In this document: one piece after another, positions 53,482-62,679 of the stretch | Layout: the number at the start of each line of letters is the position of its first letter | Position numbering within the stretch: position 1 is the first letter of the stretch | DNA from: Bacillota bacterium | GTDB taxonomy: Bacteria; Bacillota; Clostridia; Tissierellales; Tissierellaceae | Assembly: GCA_023388495.1 (NCBI GenBank) | Contig: JAEWGC010000037.1 | Location: 1-64,000, forward strand | Reading direction: 5' to 3' | DNA length: 64,000 bases | The notes under the pieces: generated by a model | Databases searched by the model: none | Told to the model about the DNA's origin: nothing | What the model saw: only the letters and a program-made list of their open reading frames with translations | Position numbers and translations under genes: made by a program

Positions 53482-56400
53482 CTAAATTACATCAAAAAGG
53501 CTTATTTGGTCACTTTCTGGAAGGCCTCTTAAACAGTCAAACTTTTTAAGTGATTCTATAGCAGCATTCCCAATTTTAGCACGTTTCCTTAGATCTTCTA
53601 TGGAACTAAAAGGTTCTTCTTGTGCTGCGTTATATATGCCTTCTGCAGCCACAGTTCCCATTCCAGGTATACTGTTTATAGGTGGTCTTAAAGAATCCTC
53701 CTCTAGCAGGAATTTTGTTGCATGGGATTTATATAAGTCAATGGGCAGGAATTTTATTCCTCTTTCGTACATTTCTAAAACCAATTCCAAATCATCGTAC
53801 ATATCCTTATCCTTAGGAGCAGCATCATTCCCCATCAATTCAATTTCCTTCATCTTTTCCTTAACCTTTTCTTTGCCGAATATCATAAATTCTGCATCAA
53901 AGGCCTTTGCCCTAATTGAAAAATAAGCTGCATAATATGCCCTAGGTATATGAACTTTAAACCATGCTATCCTAAATGCCATCATTACATATGCTGCAGC
54001 ATGGGCCTTAGGAAACATGTACTTTATCTTTTTACATGAATTAATATACCACTCTGGCACATCAAATTCTCTCATTAACTCCTCATACTCTGGCCATTTT
54101 GGATCACCTAAAGCCTTTCCTTTACGAACTGTTTCCATTATCTTAAAGGCAGTATTTGGTGGCAACCCTTTTCTAATAAGATAAACCATAATATCATCTC
54201 TAGTACATACCGCTTCACTTATACTGGTAATTATTTCTGAATCAATTAAATCCTTGGCATTTCCTAGCCATACGTCAGTACCATGGGAAAGGCCAGATAT
54301 ACATATTAAGTCCATAAAAGTTTTTGGCATTGTATCTAAGAGCATTCCTCTTACAAATCTAGTACCAAATTCAGGAATACCAAATGTTCCTACCTTTGAG
54401 TTTATCTGATCAGGTGTTACACCTAAAGCCTCAGTAGATGAAAATATGGACATAGTCTTTGGATCATCCATAGGAATACTTTTAGGATCCACTCCAGTAA
54501 TATCTTGAAGCATTCTTATAACTGTGGGATCATCATGCCCCAATATATCTAGCTTTAATAAGTTCTCATCTATAGAATGATAATCAAAGTGGGTTGTTAT
54601 AATATCGGAACTTGAATCATCAGCAGGATGCTGAACTGGACAGAATTCAAAGATTTCTCGTCCCTTTGGCACAACTATTATTCCACCAGGATGCTGACCT
54701 GTAGTTCTTTTAATACCTGTACAGCCTTTTGAGATTCGAAGAATTTCTGCCTTATTTGCTGTTATGTCTTTCTCTTCAAAATATTTCTTCACATAGCCAA
54801 AGGCTGTTTTTTCTGCTATCGTACCTATAGTTCCTGCCTTAAAAGTTGTACCCTTTCCAAAAATAACTTCTGTATATTTATGAGCCTTTGCCTGATATTC
54901 TCCTGAAAAATTTAAATCTATATCTGGCTCCTTATCTCCATTGAAGCCTAAAAATGTTTCAAAAGGTATATCTATACCGTCTTTAGTTAAATTTTCTCCA
55001 CAAACTGGACATAATTTATCAGGTAAGTCAAAGCCCAGCTTATATCCGTAATCTGTAAAATCTGAATGTTTGCACCTTGAACACCTATAATGAGGTGGCA
55101 GAGCATTTACTTCTGTTATACCAGTCATATATGCTACAACAGAGGAACCAACAGAACCCCTAGATCCTACAAGATAACCATCCTCATTAGATTTCCATAC
55201 AAGTTTTTGAGCGATAATATACATTACTGAGAATCCATTTTTTATAATGGAATCTAATTCCCTATCGAGCCTTTCTTGAACAATTTCAGGTAATGGATTT
55301 CCATAGAGTTCATGAGCCTTCCCATAAGTAATATCTCGAATAGTCTGCTCACACCCCTCTATATGTGGCGTAGCCTTTTCAGATGAAATAGGACTAATTT
55401 GTTCACACATATCCGCAATCATATTAGTATTGGTAACTACAACCTCATAGGCCTTTTCCTTCCCTAGATATGAAAATTCCTGAAGCATTTCCTCGGTAGT
55501 CTTTAAATACAAAGGTGCTTGATTATCTGCATCCTTATATCCCTGCCCTGCTTCTAATATACGTCTATATATTTCATCCTCAGGATCTAGGAAATGAACA
55601 TCTCCAGTAGCCACCACAGGCTTATTTAATTTCTCTCCAAGGCGTACAATTTTTCTATTGATTTCCTTTAGGCTTTCTATGCTTTCAACTTCCTCATTCC
55701 TTACTAAATAATCATTATTTCCTAAAGGTTGAATTTCTAAATAGTCGTACTCCTTTGCGATTGATTCAATTTCTTCCTCGGATTTTCCTAACAGTATTGC
55801 TTTATAAAGCTCCCCTTCACTGCAGGCACTGCCAAGGATTAATCCCTCAGAATATTTTTTATAAAGGCTCTTTAAAATACGTGGCCTTTTATAAAAATAA
55901 TCTAAATGTGAATAGGATACAAGCTTATACAGATTCTTTAAGCCAGTATAATTCTTTGCAAGTATTATAGCATGATATGGTCTAAGCTTTTTATACTCTT
56001 CCTTCTTAGCCTCCTCAGTAGAAGCATATCTATCTATATCTTCAAGAGCCTGGACTCCAGCTTCCTTTAGCTTTTCAAGCATAATATCAAACACCTTTAC
56101 AGTGGTATCAACATCGTCTAAGGCCCTATGAGCAACTTCAACTTTTATGCCAAGATTTTTAGCTATTCTTCCTAGTTTATAGCTTTTAAAATCTGGGAAT
56201 ATTTCATGAGCTAAGGATAAGGTATCTATATATGTAAAATCGAAATTATACCCTAGAACCTTAGCATTATGTTTTAAAAAATTTATATCAAAATCAGCAT
56301 TATGTGCAACTAAAACACTACCATTGATAAAATCTAAGATTTCCGGAAAAATCTTATCTATAGTTTCTGCATCTTTAACCATATCATCAGTTATATTAGT

Positions 56401-57819
56401 GACCTCTACAACTCTTTGTGGAATAGGCTTTTCAGGGTTTACAAATGTACTAAATTTGTCTATTACCTCTCCATCTTTAAGCTTCATAATTCCAATTTCA
56501 GTAATTTTTTCTGTTACTGGCGAAAATCCTGTTGTCTCCAAATCAAGTACACAATATGTAGTATCAATACTCTGTCCCCTAGGTTTTGTTACAGATGGTT
56601 TTTTATCTGGCGTCAAGTAGGCTTCTACTCCATATATAACTTTCATGTCTGGATTATTTCTTCCTAAAAGTTTATGAGCTTCAGGAAAGGCCTGTACTAC
56701 TCCGTGATCTGTTATGGCAATGGATTTCATTCCCCAGCTCATAGCTCTTTTAATTAAATCAGTGGCACTGGTCATAGCATCCATCTGACTCATTTGTGTA
56801 TGCATATGAAGCTCTACTCTCTTCACTTCTGCATTATCATTTCTTTTAATCTTCTTTAATCCTTCTGTTTCTATTATAGTGTTAGCTATAATCTCAACTT
56901 CTCCAGAAAACTTGCTATAGGCTGCATTCCCAACAAGTCTTATACCTTTAGCTTTTTTAATCTTGCCTGGCACCTCAATATCATCACCCTTTATAAAAGC
57001 TTTACATGTTATAGAACTTGAACCATCATATAAGTCAAAAGAAACTAAAATCTTCCCACTTCTCAATTCCCTTGATTCTATATTAGATATTTCACCCTCT
57101 ATAGCTACTTTACCCTCATAAGGTGTAATGTCAGTAATTTTTGTTATAGCTTCTTTTATTTTAGAGCTTCTACCTAATATTAAGAATGGATCACCTTTTT
57201 TCCCATTAGTTTCTATCTTTACCTCTTGTTTTTTGGCAGCTTCTTTAGGTAATTTAGAAGCATTGTTAATTTCTGGAATCTTAGCATCTTGTTGAATTAA
57301 CATAATTTCATTTGCTTCTAGATTCTCTTGCAACCTTTTTAACTCTTCACTGCATACCTTATCAACAAAATTAATTTCATACTCTTTGTTATATAGATTT
57401 TTTAGAGTATCTCTAATTTTTTTATCGTAGCCCATAGATCTTAAAATATTTGATGCTGGGATTTTAAAATTAAAATCAATAGTATTTTCAAATACTTCAA
57501 ACTCACAATTGTTTATAATTGCCTTTAAGACAGGATATTCATCTGACATGACAAATATAATATCTCTTAACTCCTCCTCTATAGGCATTTTATCAATTTC
57601 CTCAGCATACTCTACAATGATTTTAGAATCATTTAATGCAAATCTTTCTTTTATAAACTTATTAAGTAGTTCAATTTCTCTAACTTGGATATATTTATCG
57701 GATCTAATTTTCATCTCCAAGGTCTTATCACTTTTTCTTAAAACCACCCCTTCTACTATTGCAGTATTTATATTACCTCTTACTTCATAATCATTAAAAA
57801 TTTCATTTATTGTTTTCAT
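53482..57819 (-). CDS. polC: DNA polymerase III, PolC type
   Basis: The replicative polymerase of low-GC Gram-positives, 1445 residues. In order: N-terminal domains, an OB domain (about 225-320), the PHP domain split by the 3'-5' exonuclease (VLDLETTGFSPVTEKITEIG; ELHMHTQMSQMDAMTS marks the PHP start), then the catalytic core with a zinc site (CSRCKHSDF, LCPVCGENL) and PDIDLNFSGEYQ. The ATG at 57819 (MKTINEIFNDYEV) is preferred; upstream extension lacks a ribosome site. Monocistronic. Confidence 0.97.
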   Translation of the reverse strand: MKTINEIFNDYEVRGNINTAIVEGVVLRKSDKTLEMKIRSDKYIQVREIELLNKFIKERFALNDSKIIVEYAEEIDKMPIEEELRDIIFVMSDEYPVLKAIINNCEFEVFENTIDFNFKIPASNILRSMGYDKKIRDTLKNLYNKEYEINFVDKVCSEELKRLQENLEANEIMLIQQDAKIPEINNASKLPKEAAKKQEVKIETNGKKGDPFLILGRSSKIKEAITKITDITPYEGKVAIEGEISNIESRELRSGKILVSFDLYDGSSSITCKAFIKGDDIEVPGKIKKAKGIRLVGNAAYSKFSGEVEIIANTIIETEGLKKIKRNDNAEVKRVELHMHTQMSQMDAMTSATDLIKRAMSWGMKSIAITDHGVVQAFPEAHKLLGRNNPDMKVIYGVEAYLTPDKKPSVTKPRGQSIDTTYCVLDLETTGFSPVTEKITEIGIMKLKDGEVIDKFSTFVNPEKPIPQRVVEVTNITDDMVKDAETIDKIFPEILDFINGSVLVAHNADFDINFLKHNAKVLGYNFDFTYIDTLSLAHEIFPDFKSYKLGRIAKNLGIKVEVAHRALDDVDTTVKVFDIMLEKLKEAGVQALEDIDRYASTEEAKKEEYKKLRPYHAIILAKNYTGLKNLYKLVSYSHLDYFYKRPRILKSLYKKYSEGLILGSACSEGELYKAILLGKSEEEIESIAKEYDYLEIQPLGNNDYLVRNEEVESIESLKEINRKIVRLGEKLNKPVVATGDVHFLDPEDEIYRRILEAGQGYKDADNQAPLYLKTTEEMLQEFSYLGKEKAYEVVVTNTNMIADMCEQISPISSEKATPHIEGCEQTIRDITYGKAHELYGNPLPEIVQERLDRELDSIIKNGFSVMYIIAQKLVWKSNEDGYLVGSRGSVGSSVVAYMTGITEVNALPPHYRCSRCKHSDFTDYGYKLGFDLPDKLCPVCGENLTKDGIDIPFETFLGFNGDKEPDIDLNFSGEYQAKAHKYTEVIFGKGTTFKAGTIGTIAEKTAFGYVKKYFEEKDITANKAEILRISKGCTGIKRTTGQHPGGIIVVPKGREIFEFCPVQHPADDSSSDIITTHFDYHSIDENLLKLDILGHDDPTVIRMLQDITGVDPKSIPMDDPKTMSIFSSTEALGVTPDQINSKVGTFGIPEFGTRFVRGMLLDTMPKTFMDLICISGLSHGTDVWLGNAKDLIDSEIITSISEAVCTRDDIMVYLIRKGLPPNTAFKIMETVRKGKALGDPKWPEYEELMREFDVPEWYINSCKKIKYMFPKAHAAAYVMMAFRIAWFKVHIPRAYYAAYFSIRAKAFDAEFMIFGKEKVKEKMKEIELMGNDAAPKDKDMYDDLELVLEMYERGIKFLPIDLYKSHATKFLLEEDSLRPPINSIPGMGTVAAEGIYNAAQEEPFSSIEDLRKRAKIGNAAIESLKKFDCLRGLPESDQISLFDVI

Positions 57820-58053
57820 TATATTCTCTAACCCTCTTGTAAAATATTTCAGTATGCTATTATTATACAAGATAGACTTATGATTTTAAAGTCAAGATGA
57901 TTATCAATCATAAAACCTTATATTTATATTTTTATCTATGTTGGTTAAATTTACTAAAGTTATCACAACTATCCATGTTTATCTTGAATCTTTCTATAAA
58001 GTGTTGTATAATTGCATATTGTCTAAATAATCAGAAAGGATGTGACATTATTT

Positions 58054-59283
58054 ATGAATCAAAAGTTATGGACTAAGAATTTTTCTATTATTACAATAGG
58101 TACCATTATATCCATGATGGGGAATGCCGTCAGTAATTTTGCCTTAGGTCTTGTAGTATATAATAACACTAACTCTACATTACTCTACTCATTATTTATT
58201 ATATTAAACACACTACCTCGAGTACTGATTCCGATGATTGCTGGTCCCTTCGTCGACCGTTATTCTAGAAAAAATATTATAGTAAATATCGATACTATTT
58301 ATGGATTCTTGTTTTTATTTTTTTCTTACATAACTTATATTGGTTTTTTTAATTATACTTTTTATATTTTTCTTGGTATGATATTGGGAACATTGGATAG
58401 TTTTTATAGTGTAGCCTATGAAAGTCTGTATCCAGAATTTATTAGTGAAGGGAATTTTTCTAAGGCTTACTCTATTAGTTCTCTTATTTATCCAATTGCT
58501 AATACTATTATGGTTCCTATTGCAGGGTTTGCCTATGACAAGGTAGGAGTTACTCCTTTATTTCTTTTTAATTCCTTTACCTTTTTTATAACACAAGCAG
58601 TTGAACGCCTTATTGATGCTGATGAAGCACATTTAAGATTTGAAAGTAAAGGTGTTAGTCATAAACAACGTACATACTGGAGTGATTTAAAAGATGGTAT
58701 TTCCTATATAAAAGTTGAACCAGGGTTACTAGCAATTACTGCCTATTTCTTTATCTCCAACTTAACTGGTGCATCTACTCATACTCTCTTTTTACCATAC
58801 TTTACGGCCTTGAATATGGTATCTCAATATTCAGTTTTAATGTCCATTTCAACCTTTGGCCGTATTATAGGAGGATTGTTACATTACAGATTTAAATATC
58901 CTACAGAGCAGAAATTTAAAATTACACTATTTGTGTATGTAGCTATAGCCTTTTTAGATGGAATTATGTTATTTACAGCTTATCCTATTATGGCTATTAT
59001 AAACTTCCTTATTGGAATTTTAGGGGTTACATCATTTAATATTAGAATATCAGGAACTCAAAACTATATAACCTCCGATAAGCGAGGTCGTTTTAATGGA
59101 ATGTTCATGATGGTTACTATGCTTGGATCAGTAATTGGTCAATTTACTTCAGGTATTCTAGGAGATATTTTCCCAATACCAACTGTAGTTGCTGGATTTA
59201 TGATAATAAATGCAATGGGTGCATTTGCCATTATGTTAAGAAATAAAACCCATGTGAAGAAGATTTATAATCAGAATATATAA
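58054..59283 (+). CDS. MFS transporter (MefA-like group)
   Basis: A 409-residue, twelve-span major facilitator protein. The loop 2-3 motif is AGPFVDRYSRKNIIV, and the layout is close to the exporter at 8422, though sequences differ clearly. Likely export of a drug or siderophore-like compound; unknown. The ATG at 58054 is preferred over GTG at 58042, although its spacing from AAAGGA is long and the GTG's is very short. No regulator is adjacent. A strong terminator follows. Confidence 0.83.
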   Translation: MNQKLWTKNFSIITIGTIISMMGNAVSNFALGLVVYNNTNSTLLYSLFIILNTLPRVLIPMIAGPFVDRYSRKNIIVNIDTIYGFLFLFFSYITYIGFFNYTFYIFLGMILGTLDSFYSVAYESLYPEFISEGNFSKAYSISSLIYPIANTIMVPIAGFAYDKVGVTPLFLFNSFTFFITQAVERLIDADEAHLRFESKGVSHKQRTYWSDLKDGISYIKVEPGLLAITAYFFISNLTGASTHTLFLPYFTALNMVSQYSVLMSISTFGRIIGGLLHYRFKYPTEQKFKITLFVYVAIAFLDGIMLFTAYPIMAIINFLIGILGVTSFNIRISGTQNYITSDKRGRFNGMFMMVTMLGSVIGQFTSGILGDIFPIPTVVAGFMIINAMGAFAIMLRNKTHVKKIYNQNI

Positions 59284-59292
59284 TTGTAATGA

Positions 59293-59526
59293 AAATAAAA
59301 AGCTTGATAATGATTTCATCTTATCAAGCTTTTTGCTTATTATTCCCATGATTTAAGTTGAGCTAAAAGGTCATTGCTGTTTTTAACCTTCCCAGATAAC
59401 TCCAGTAGTTTGCATTCGCATTAAAAACCACTAACTTATTACGGCAGAGGAATGCTTAAGATTCTAACCTAATTACCTATTATCATCTTTATATGCACAC
59501 CAATACCCAAGTTATTTAATTTATGA
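59293..59526 (-). ncRNA. Candidate 6S-like regulatory RNA
   Basis: A near-consensus promoter faces a gap of 337 bp without a reading frame and ends at a strong hairpin terminator, giving an RNA of about 230 nt. The product can fold as a rod: AGGTAATT pairs with AATGACCT (one mismatch), flanking an open centre, and GTTAGTGGTTT pairs with AAACTACTGGAG around a loop ATGCGAATGC. A rod with a central bubble is what 6S RNA looks like, but I see no diagnostic sequence, so the family is unproven. Confidence 0.5.
59297..59334. terminator. Bidirectional terminator
   Basis: AAAAAGCTTGATAA / TTATCAAGCTTTTT with short loop; serves the MFS gene on the plus strand and the candidate RNA on the minus strand. 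Confidence 0.9.
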
Positions 59527-59532
59527 GTACTT

Positions 59533-59560
59533 AGTATAATACTACTAATATTTTTGTCAA
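59533..59560 (-). promoter_or_regulatory. Promoter of the candidate RNA gene
   Basis: TTGACA (59555-59560) and TATACT (59533-59538), 16-bp spacer, on the minus strand; no reading frame follows. Confidence 0.75.
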
Positions 59561-59620
59561 CAAACTTAACTTAAAAACTCTATCTATAGTCCATCATGAT
59601 GAATATATATAATTATTTTA

Positions 59621-60652
59621 TTATACTAAATACTTAATCAATAAATTTGTTGTATTTTTTATAGAGTCAATATGAGTTCTTTCATAATGGTGGGATGCAT
59701 CTATAGCTGGTCCTAAAGAAGCAAAAATTACATCTTTCCCCTGTAACATACATTGACTAGCATCGGAACTATAAAAATTGTACACATCAACTACATAATT
59801 TATATTATTTTCCTCTGCTATATCAACAAGTCTGTTTCTAAATTCATAATCATATGGGCTTTTTCTATCCTTGGCTGCAATGCTTACACTGAACTCATTA
59901 GATTCTTGCCCTTCACCTACTATTCCTACATCTATTGCTATCATTTCCTTTGTCTTTTCTGGAATAAAAGAAACTCCATGACCTGATTCTTCATAATTAC
60001 TAATGTAAAAATGTGTAGTATGTTTTGGTATTAAAGAGTTTTCCTTAAAATATCTGCATATTTCTAATACTATGGCTACTGCTAACTTATTATCTAAATA
60101 TCTTGATTTTACAAATCCAGACTCTGTAATTTCAGTTCTAGTATCCATACATATGTAATCCCCCACCCTAATACCCAATCTTAATACATCTTCCTTTGAC
60201 TTGACTATTTCATCTATTCTAACAAACATATTAGTTTGATCTCTTGATACATTTGCTTTTTCTTGTCCATATATATGGGTGGAAGCCATCTTTGGAATTA
60301 TAGAACCTCTAATTTTTTTACTTGTTCTTGTTATTATATAACAATTTTCTCCTTCCACTGCAGACCAGCTGCCTCCTCCAACTCTAGTATACCTTAACCT
60401 ACCATCATTAGTTATTTCCTTGACCATTCCACCTAAGGTATCAATGTGTGCTGATATCAACATATGTTCATCATCATTTTGCCCATTTAGTGTTGCTATT
60501 AAAGCACCTGTATTCGTTGTCTTAGTATTTAACCCTAATTTTTCGAAATCCTTTTGAATTTCCAATATAGACTCTCTTGCATTCCCCGTTGGACTAGGTA
60601 TATCCAAATATTTTTTCATAGTTTCTAAAATCTTTTGTATATTAATACTCAA
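59621..60652 (-). CDS. M42-family metallopeptidase
   Basis: The 343-residue protein matches M42 aminopeptidases: HMLISAHIDTLGG (first ligands), DNKLAVAIVLEICRYF, the NYEESGHG segment with catalytic glutamates, AIDVGIVGEGQ and the late SLGPAIDASHHYERTHIDS. These are cytosolic, large-complex peptidases that trim peptides. TTG start after GGGGGA. It lies 140 bp downstream of the DUF1657 gene. Confidence 0.9.
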   Translation of the reverse strand: MSINIQKILETMKKYLDIPSPTGNARESILEIQKDFEKLGLNTKTTNTGALIATLNGQNDDEHMLISAHIDTLGGMVKEITNDGRLRYTRVGGGSWSAVEGENCYIITRTSKKIRGSIIPKMASTHIYGQEKANVSRDQTNMFVRIDEIVKSKEDVLRLGIRVGDYICMDTRTEITESGFVKSRYLDNKLAVAIVLEICRYFKENSLIPKHTTHFYISNYEESGHGVSFIPEKTKEMIAIDVGIVGEGQESNEFSVSIAAKDRKSPYDYEFRNRLVDIAEENNINYVVDVYNFYSSDASQCMLQGKDVIFASLGPAIDASHHYERTHIDSIKNTTNLLIKYLV

Positions 60653-60792
60653 ATTGCTTCCCCCTTTAAATTATTAAAACTGTTAGTATTTATTATAGTC
60701 TGTATTTCTTACTACTTCAACTACACTTAAGTTTCATTTTTTTGTATTATTAAATCGTCCGTGATTTTATATCTACGAACGCTTTTTGGTTA

Positions 60793-61002
60793 TTATTGTT
60801 GTTGATTGTATTGAGGTTCTTCAGTTTTAAGATGATTTACTCTGCTTTGAATCATTTGAGCCATATTTTCTGCATTTGTAGATAGCATATTAAACATCTG
60901 CTTTGCATTTTGATCATCTGTATCTAAAGAAAACGTTTTTAAATCTGCGGCTAATCCCTTAGCACCTGCTAAAGCTGTTTCTAACTTTGTCATTACAGTC
61001 AT
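60793..61002 (-). CDS. DUF1657 family small protein
   Basis: A 69-residue helical protein (TKLETALAGAKGLAADLKTFSLDTDDQNAKQMFN) of the DUF1657 family, which in spore formers is commonly encoded beside SpoVA and YetF genes. AGGAGAG precedes the ATG. Its neighbours here are a truncated yetF and, further on, a GerA-family gene. Confidence 0.85.
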   Translation of the reverse strand: MTVMTKLETALAGAKGLAADLKTFSLDTDDQNAKQMFNMLSTNAENMAQMIQSRVNHLKTEEPQYNQQQ

Positions 61003-61074
61003 GAGCTTATCTCTCCTTAAATTTATTTTCAGATTTAGTATCTGTAATAATTATTAAATTATTTGAGTCAAATA

Positions 61075-61579
61075 TTAGAAAATATTAGGTAGTCTAGGTT
61101 CCTTATTTTTTATATTTACAAATAATTGTCCACTGGAATCATATTGAGCTAGTAATACATCTTGAACCTTTCCAACTTCAAAGGGTTGAAGTTGTTCTCT
61201 TAGCCATGATCTATCTCTCTGAAGAAAATTAAGATTTTGATCATCAATTATTCCATTAATAATAAGTGGAATGCTTAAATTTACAGGAGCTGTTGGAATT
61301 CCCATCTCCTTTGGAGTTAGGGGACTTGCCTGAGAATCAGCTATAACAGATAACTTTCCGTTAGGTTCTATTATTGCATATCTAATATCGTATAAATCTT
61401 GATACCCTCTATTTCTAAGCTCTGACATAAGCAATGGTATATTCATCCGAGCTCTTTTTAATTCCGCTTCAATAATTTTTCCATCTGCAATAACTACTGT
61501 TGGTTTTACATCAATATTATAAAAAAATTTTTTAAGAGATAAAATTCCCAACAAAACTTATGTATACAAAAATATTCAT
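61075..61579 (-). pseudogene. Truncated yetF (DUF421) gene
   Basis: Frame 61075-61554 encodes the C-terminal cytoplasmic part of a YetF protein: LSLKKFFYNIDVKPTVVIADGKI, ELKRARMNIPLLMSELRNRGY, RYAIIEPNGKLSVIADSQ. The three membrane helices expected before it are absent. A good ribosome site AAGGAGG and ATG at 61579 exist (MNIFVYISF), but that frame ends after 15 codons and is one base out of register. The gene looks like an internal deletion; a shorter product from a TTG near 61554 is possible. Confidence 0.65.
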
Positions 61580-61613
61580 TCTATACCTCCTTAAGATTCT
61601 GGTACTAATCGCT

Positions 61614-61730
61614 TCATATTTTTCCATAAGCTATGTTATTATCAAGAACTAAGTTTATAGTTACAAAATATCCAATAAGTATTACCGTAATTAGAGTAAT
61701 TAGTGCAATATTTATCTTATTATTCTTCAT
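61614..61730 (-). CDS. Small membrane protein
   Basis: A 38-residue frame starting at ATG 61730 with AGAGGTG upstream: one membrane span (INIALITLITVILIGYFVTINL). An upstream ATG at 61808 gives 64 residues but adds an atypical polar head. Placed 35 bp before the truncated yetF. Function unknown. Confidence 0.45.
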   Translation of the reverse strand: MKNNKINIALITLITVILIGYFVTINLVLDNNIAYGKI

Positions 61731-61958
61731 CTTTTCACCTCTACTAACCAATTTAAAGCCATTATGTCTATCATAAATAGTATTCATCCAAAATATTAGT
61801 TTATCCATCTATATCAATCCTATTTTTATAGTATAAACTGTACCTAACCTATAAATGGACATAACCAAATATAAACTTGTCAATTGCTTAACTCACAAAT
61901 TAATATTTTTAATCATATAATATAATAAATTAAATTCAAATATAAAGGAGCAATTTTC

Positions 61959-62600
61959 ATGGATAATAATCTCAATTTTAATGATTCTAACTATAAGTAC
62001 CCTAATCCTAACTCATCTTGTATGTACTATATGCCATGTAATATTCCTAATCCTTCAATATATAAACCATCTTTAGAATATAGAGTGGATGTCCCAATTA
62101 ACTTGGCAAAATCTTTGGAAGGAAAGTATTTCGTAGGTTATGCAGATAATCTTTCATTTGGCAAGGGTACAAGCGCTTGGGCTAGACTATTTAATCCTCC
62201 TAATTCTGGAGTTAATTTGCATGTAACAGTTTGGACTATAAGTGATGTTTCAGATTCCCCATTTAGAGTACAGGTTTGGTTTAATGCAATTCCTCCCGGA
62301 ACTCCTCAAGAATCCTCCCTTGTCACTCCAGCAAATCTGGCATTTTGTCCACCTCCAAGTCCAAAAGTTAAATTGCAATATGCAACAAATGTATCTGGAG
62401 ATCCAGTTGGCGGCGTGAAAGCTTTTGTAAGACGTGGTCAACCTGAGACTACTATTATAGATGATGAACAAGGTAAGTTTATTTTTCCACCTGGAGGATC
62501 TTTTTTAGTATTTCTATCTAATCCAGAAACACCTGACGTAGAAACTAGTGGAAGAGTTGCTTTTGGTTGGTGGGAAGAACCGATATGTAATAGTAGATAA
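61959..62600 (+). CDS. DUF6143-like protein
   Basis: A 213-residue protein without signal peptide: asparagine/proline-rich head (NPNSSCMYYMPCNIPNPS), then a beta-rich core (GKYFVGYADNLSFGKGTSAWARLFNPPNSGV, VQVWFNAIPPGTPQ, FGWWEEPICNSR). I recall this pattern as DUF6143 in spore-forming clostridia; that naming is from memory. A coat or exosporium role would fit the neighbourhood but is not shown. AAAGGAGC precedes the ATG. Confidence 0.6.
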   Translation: MDNNLNFNDSNYKYPNPNSSCMYYMPCNIPNPSIYKPSLEYRVDVPINLAKSLEGKYFVGYADNLSFGKGTSAWARLFNPPNSGVNLHVTVWTISDVSDSPFRVQVWFNAIPPGTPQESSLVTPANLAFCPPPSPKVKLQYATNVSGDPVGGVKAFVRRGQPETTIIDDEQGKFIFPPGGSFLVFLSNPETPDVETSGRVAFGWWEEPICNSR

Positions 62601-62617
62601 TTTAATAACTTTTAAAT

Positions 62618-62663
62618 AAATTACCTGTCCTTCCTATTATAGAATGGCAAGGACAGGTAATTT
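62618..62663. terminator. Bidirectional terminator
   Basis: AAATTACCTGTCCTT / AAGGACAGGTAATTT between convergent genes. Confidence 0.88.
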
Positions 62664-62679
62664 ATGAAACCCATATATT

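Noticed and set aside
59293..59526. Lysine, SAM or cobalamin riboswitch in the gap after the MFS gene
   Set aside because: No conserved core of these classes was found and no gene follows in the same direction before the terminator; a free-standing RNA fits better.
60653..60790. Small gene between the M42 peptidase and DUF1657
   Set aside because: No start with a ribosome site and no convincing frame; AT-rich spacer only.
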